Source: Variovorax sp. (GTDB taxonomy: Bacteria; Pseudomonadota; Gammaproteobacteria; Burkholderiales; Burkholderiaceae_C). Taken from it: a stretch of DNA of 64,000 bases. Location: positions 1 through 64,000 of the forward strand of contig JAGIAI010000032.1 of the NCBI GenBank assembly GCA_017744935.1. The letters are read 5' to 3'. Below the pieces are notes generated by a model. It was not told the origin of the DNA. It was given only the letters and a program-made list of their open reading frames with translations, and did no database searches. This document shows, piece after piece, positions 63,424 to 64,000 of this stretch. Numbering within the stretch: the first letter of the stretch is position 1; every line of letters begins with the position of its first letter. The position numbers and the translations under genes were made by a program.

Positions 63424-64000
63424 ATGAATTTCAACGACCCCGCCGCGCCGAACAGTGCAGCCGAACCTCGGGGTGCGCTCGGCGACATCTTCCAGAGCTT
63501 GCCCGGCGTTGACAACCCGCCGAGTGAGCAAGTTGAAGAAGCGCTTCATGCGTCACTTGAACGCCTGGACGGGGCAACCGGTCCCGCTGACGCACCCGAT
63601 CGGCCGCCCGAGCTCGAGCCGGAAGAGGTCGCGCAAGGTCAGGCCTTGGGGCCTACATTCACCGCACCGACAGCTGGAATGGTCGTAACGAGTGAACTGA
63701 CGCAGAACACTTACACAATCGGCTCGGTCATTGGCGAGGGAGCGTTCGGTGTAGTGTTCGAAGCAAGCGATGTCTGGCGCAACCAACTTGCGGTAAAGGT
63801 GCTGAAGCCTCAGGGCAAGACTTACGAACAAGTTCAGGCCGAGGCCAGCAGCGAGTTCGGAAAGCTACTCACTCTTCGCCATCCGAACGTCACGCACGTG
63901 CTGGATGCTTTTGAATATCGTAATGCGTTCTACATCGTTCAAGAACGATGCTTTGCGCCGCTGTCGAATCTTTTCAGCGTCGAAAATCTGAACGGCTTCC
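63424..64000 (+). CDS. Ser/Thr protein kinase, N-terminal part (cut by window end)
   Basis: An open frame of 192 codons running off the right edge. Residues 1-90 are a Pro/Glu/Ala-rich linker; then the Hanks-type kinase fold begins: glycine loop GEGAFG (104-109), the ATP lysine in AVKVLK (125), helix-C Glu (about 144) and LRHPNVTHVLDAFEY. Base composition is visibly less GC-rich than its neighbours, suggesting separate acquisition. Its position as element cargo fits kinase-based defence or signalling, but the effector is not visible. Confidence 0.85.
   Translation, partial: MNFNDPAAPNSAAEPRGALGDIFQSLPGVDNPPSEQVEEALHASLERLDGATGPADAPDRPPELEPEEVAQGQALGPTFTAPTAGMVVTSELTQNTYTIGSVIGEGAFGVVFEASDVWRNQLAVKVLKPQGKTYEQVQAEASSEFGKLLTLRHPNVTHVLDAFEYRNAFYIVQERCFAPLSNLFSVENLNGF

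Larger units (their letters stand above)
56106..64000. mobile_element. Integrated element inserted at tRNA-Lys (left part)
   Basis: From the tRNA end to the right edge the genes are those of an integrative replicating element: integrase, two small DNA-binding proteins, unknown short genes, an initiator-like protein with iterons, a DnaB-type helicase, unknown genes and a kinase. No capsid, portal or conjugation genes are visible. It may be a phage satellite, prophage or integrative plasmid. The right end lies outside the window. Confidence 0.8.

Noticed and set aside
56106..64000. CRISPR array in the element, because of the regularly spaced repeats near 59.9 kb
   Set aside because: Repeats are short, tandem at 22-23 bases and inside a coding gene; no spacers or cas genes. 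They fit iterons.

Overview
The window is GC-rich chromosome from a betaproteobacterium of the Comamonadaceae, most likely Variovorax or a close relative. This rests on gene content and order (tolB-pal-cpoB, yebC-purD-hemF-nadD-rsfS-rlmH-maf-rng) and on protein style; no database search was possible. From 1 to about 56.1 kb it is core or long-resident chromosome. From about 56.1 kb to the right edge it is an integrated element that entered at a tRNA-Lys gene and continues beyond the window.

Region by region: 1-4.1 kb holds the end of clpA, a cardiolipin synthase, exonuclease I and a GNAT acetyltransferase. 4.1-9.7 kb is a redoxin, an alpha/beta hydrolase, a TPR protein and an FAD-linked oxidase, read away from a divergent AraC-type regulator; the gap between the oxidase and the regulator holds phased repeats. 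9.7-19.2 kb is a pyrimidine salvage and breakdown locus: two URC-type uracil catabolism genes, upp, a BMP-type nucleoside ABC importer and a cytosine deaminase, all on the minus strand behind a good sigma70-like promoter. 19.2-23.0 kb is a bufferin-type copper RiPP operon (DUF2282 precursor, DUF692 enzyme, DUF2063 partner, DoxX protein), divergent from an ECF sigma factor and its NrsF-type anti-sigma factor. Matching GTAAC(C/T)-N16-CGAA promoters face both ways. 23.0-27.8 kb has an Lrp/AsnC regulator, an ABC importer and a Glu/Leu-type dehydrogenase.

27.8-29.3 kb is a HerA-like ATPase (DUF853). 29.4-43.5 kb is an aryl-polyene/xanthomonadin-like pigment cluster in two convergent operons. It has ACP, ligase-dehydratase fusion, acyltransferases, LolA-like and MMPL exporters, methyltransferase, ApeP dehydratase, FabG-type reductase, glycosyltransferase, a XanB2-like chorismatase and a flavin halogenase. 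No ketosynthase or chain-length factor is present. 43.7-56.1 kb is housekeeping: yebC, purD, hemF, nadD, rsfS, rlmH, maf, rng, msbA, tolB, pal, cpoB, tcdA and tRNA-Lys.

The element starts with a tyrosine integrase beside the tRNA. It then has a ribbon-helix-helix-like protein and a HTH protein divergent across paired inverted repeats, small unknown genes, an initiator-like gene that carries its own iterons, a DnaB-type helicase, two overlapping unknown genes and the start of a Ser/Thr protein kinase.

Two cross-cutting signals deserve attention. One is a family of four roughly 100-bp intergenic repeats, each beginning directly after a stop codon. The other is the probable replication origin inside the element's initiator gene.
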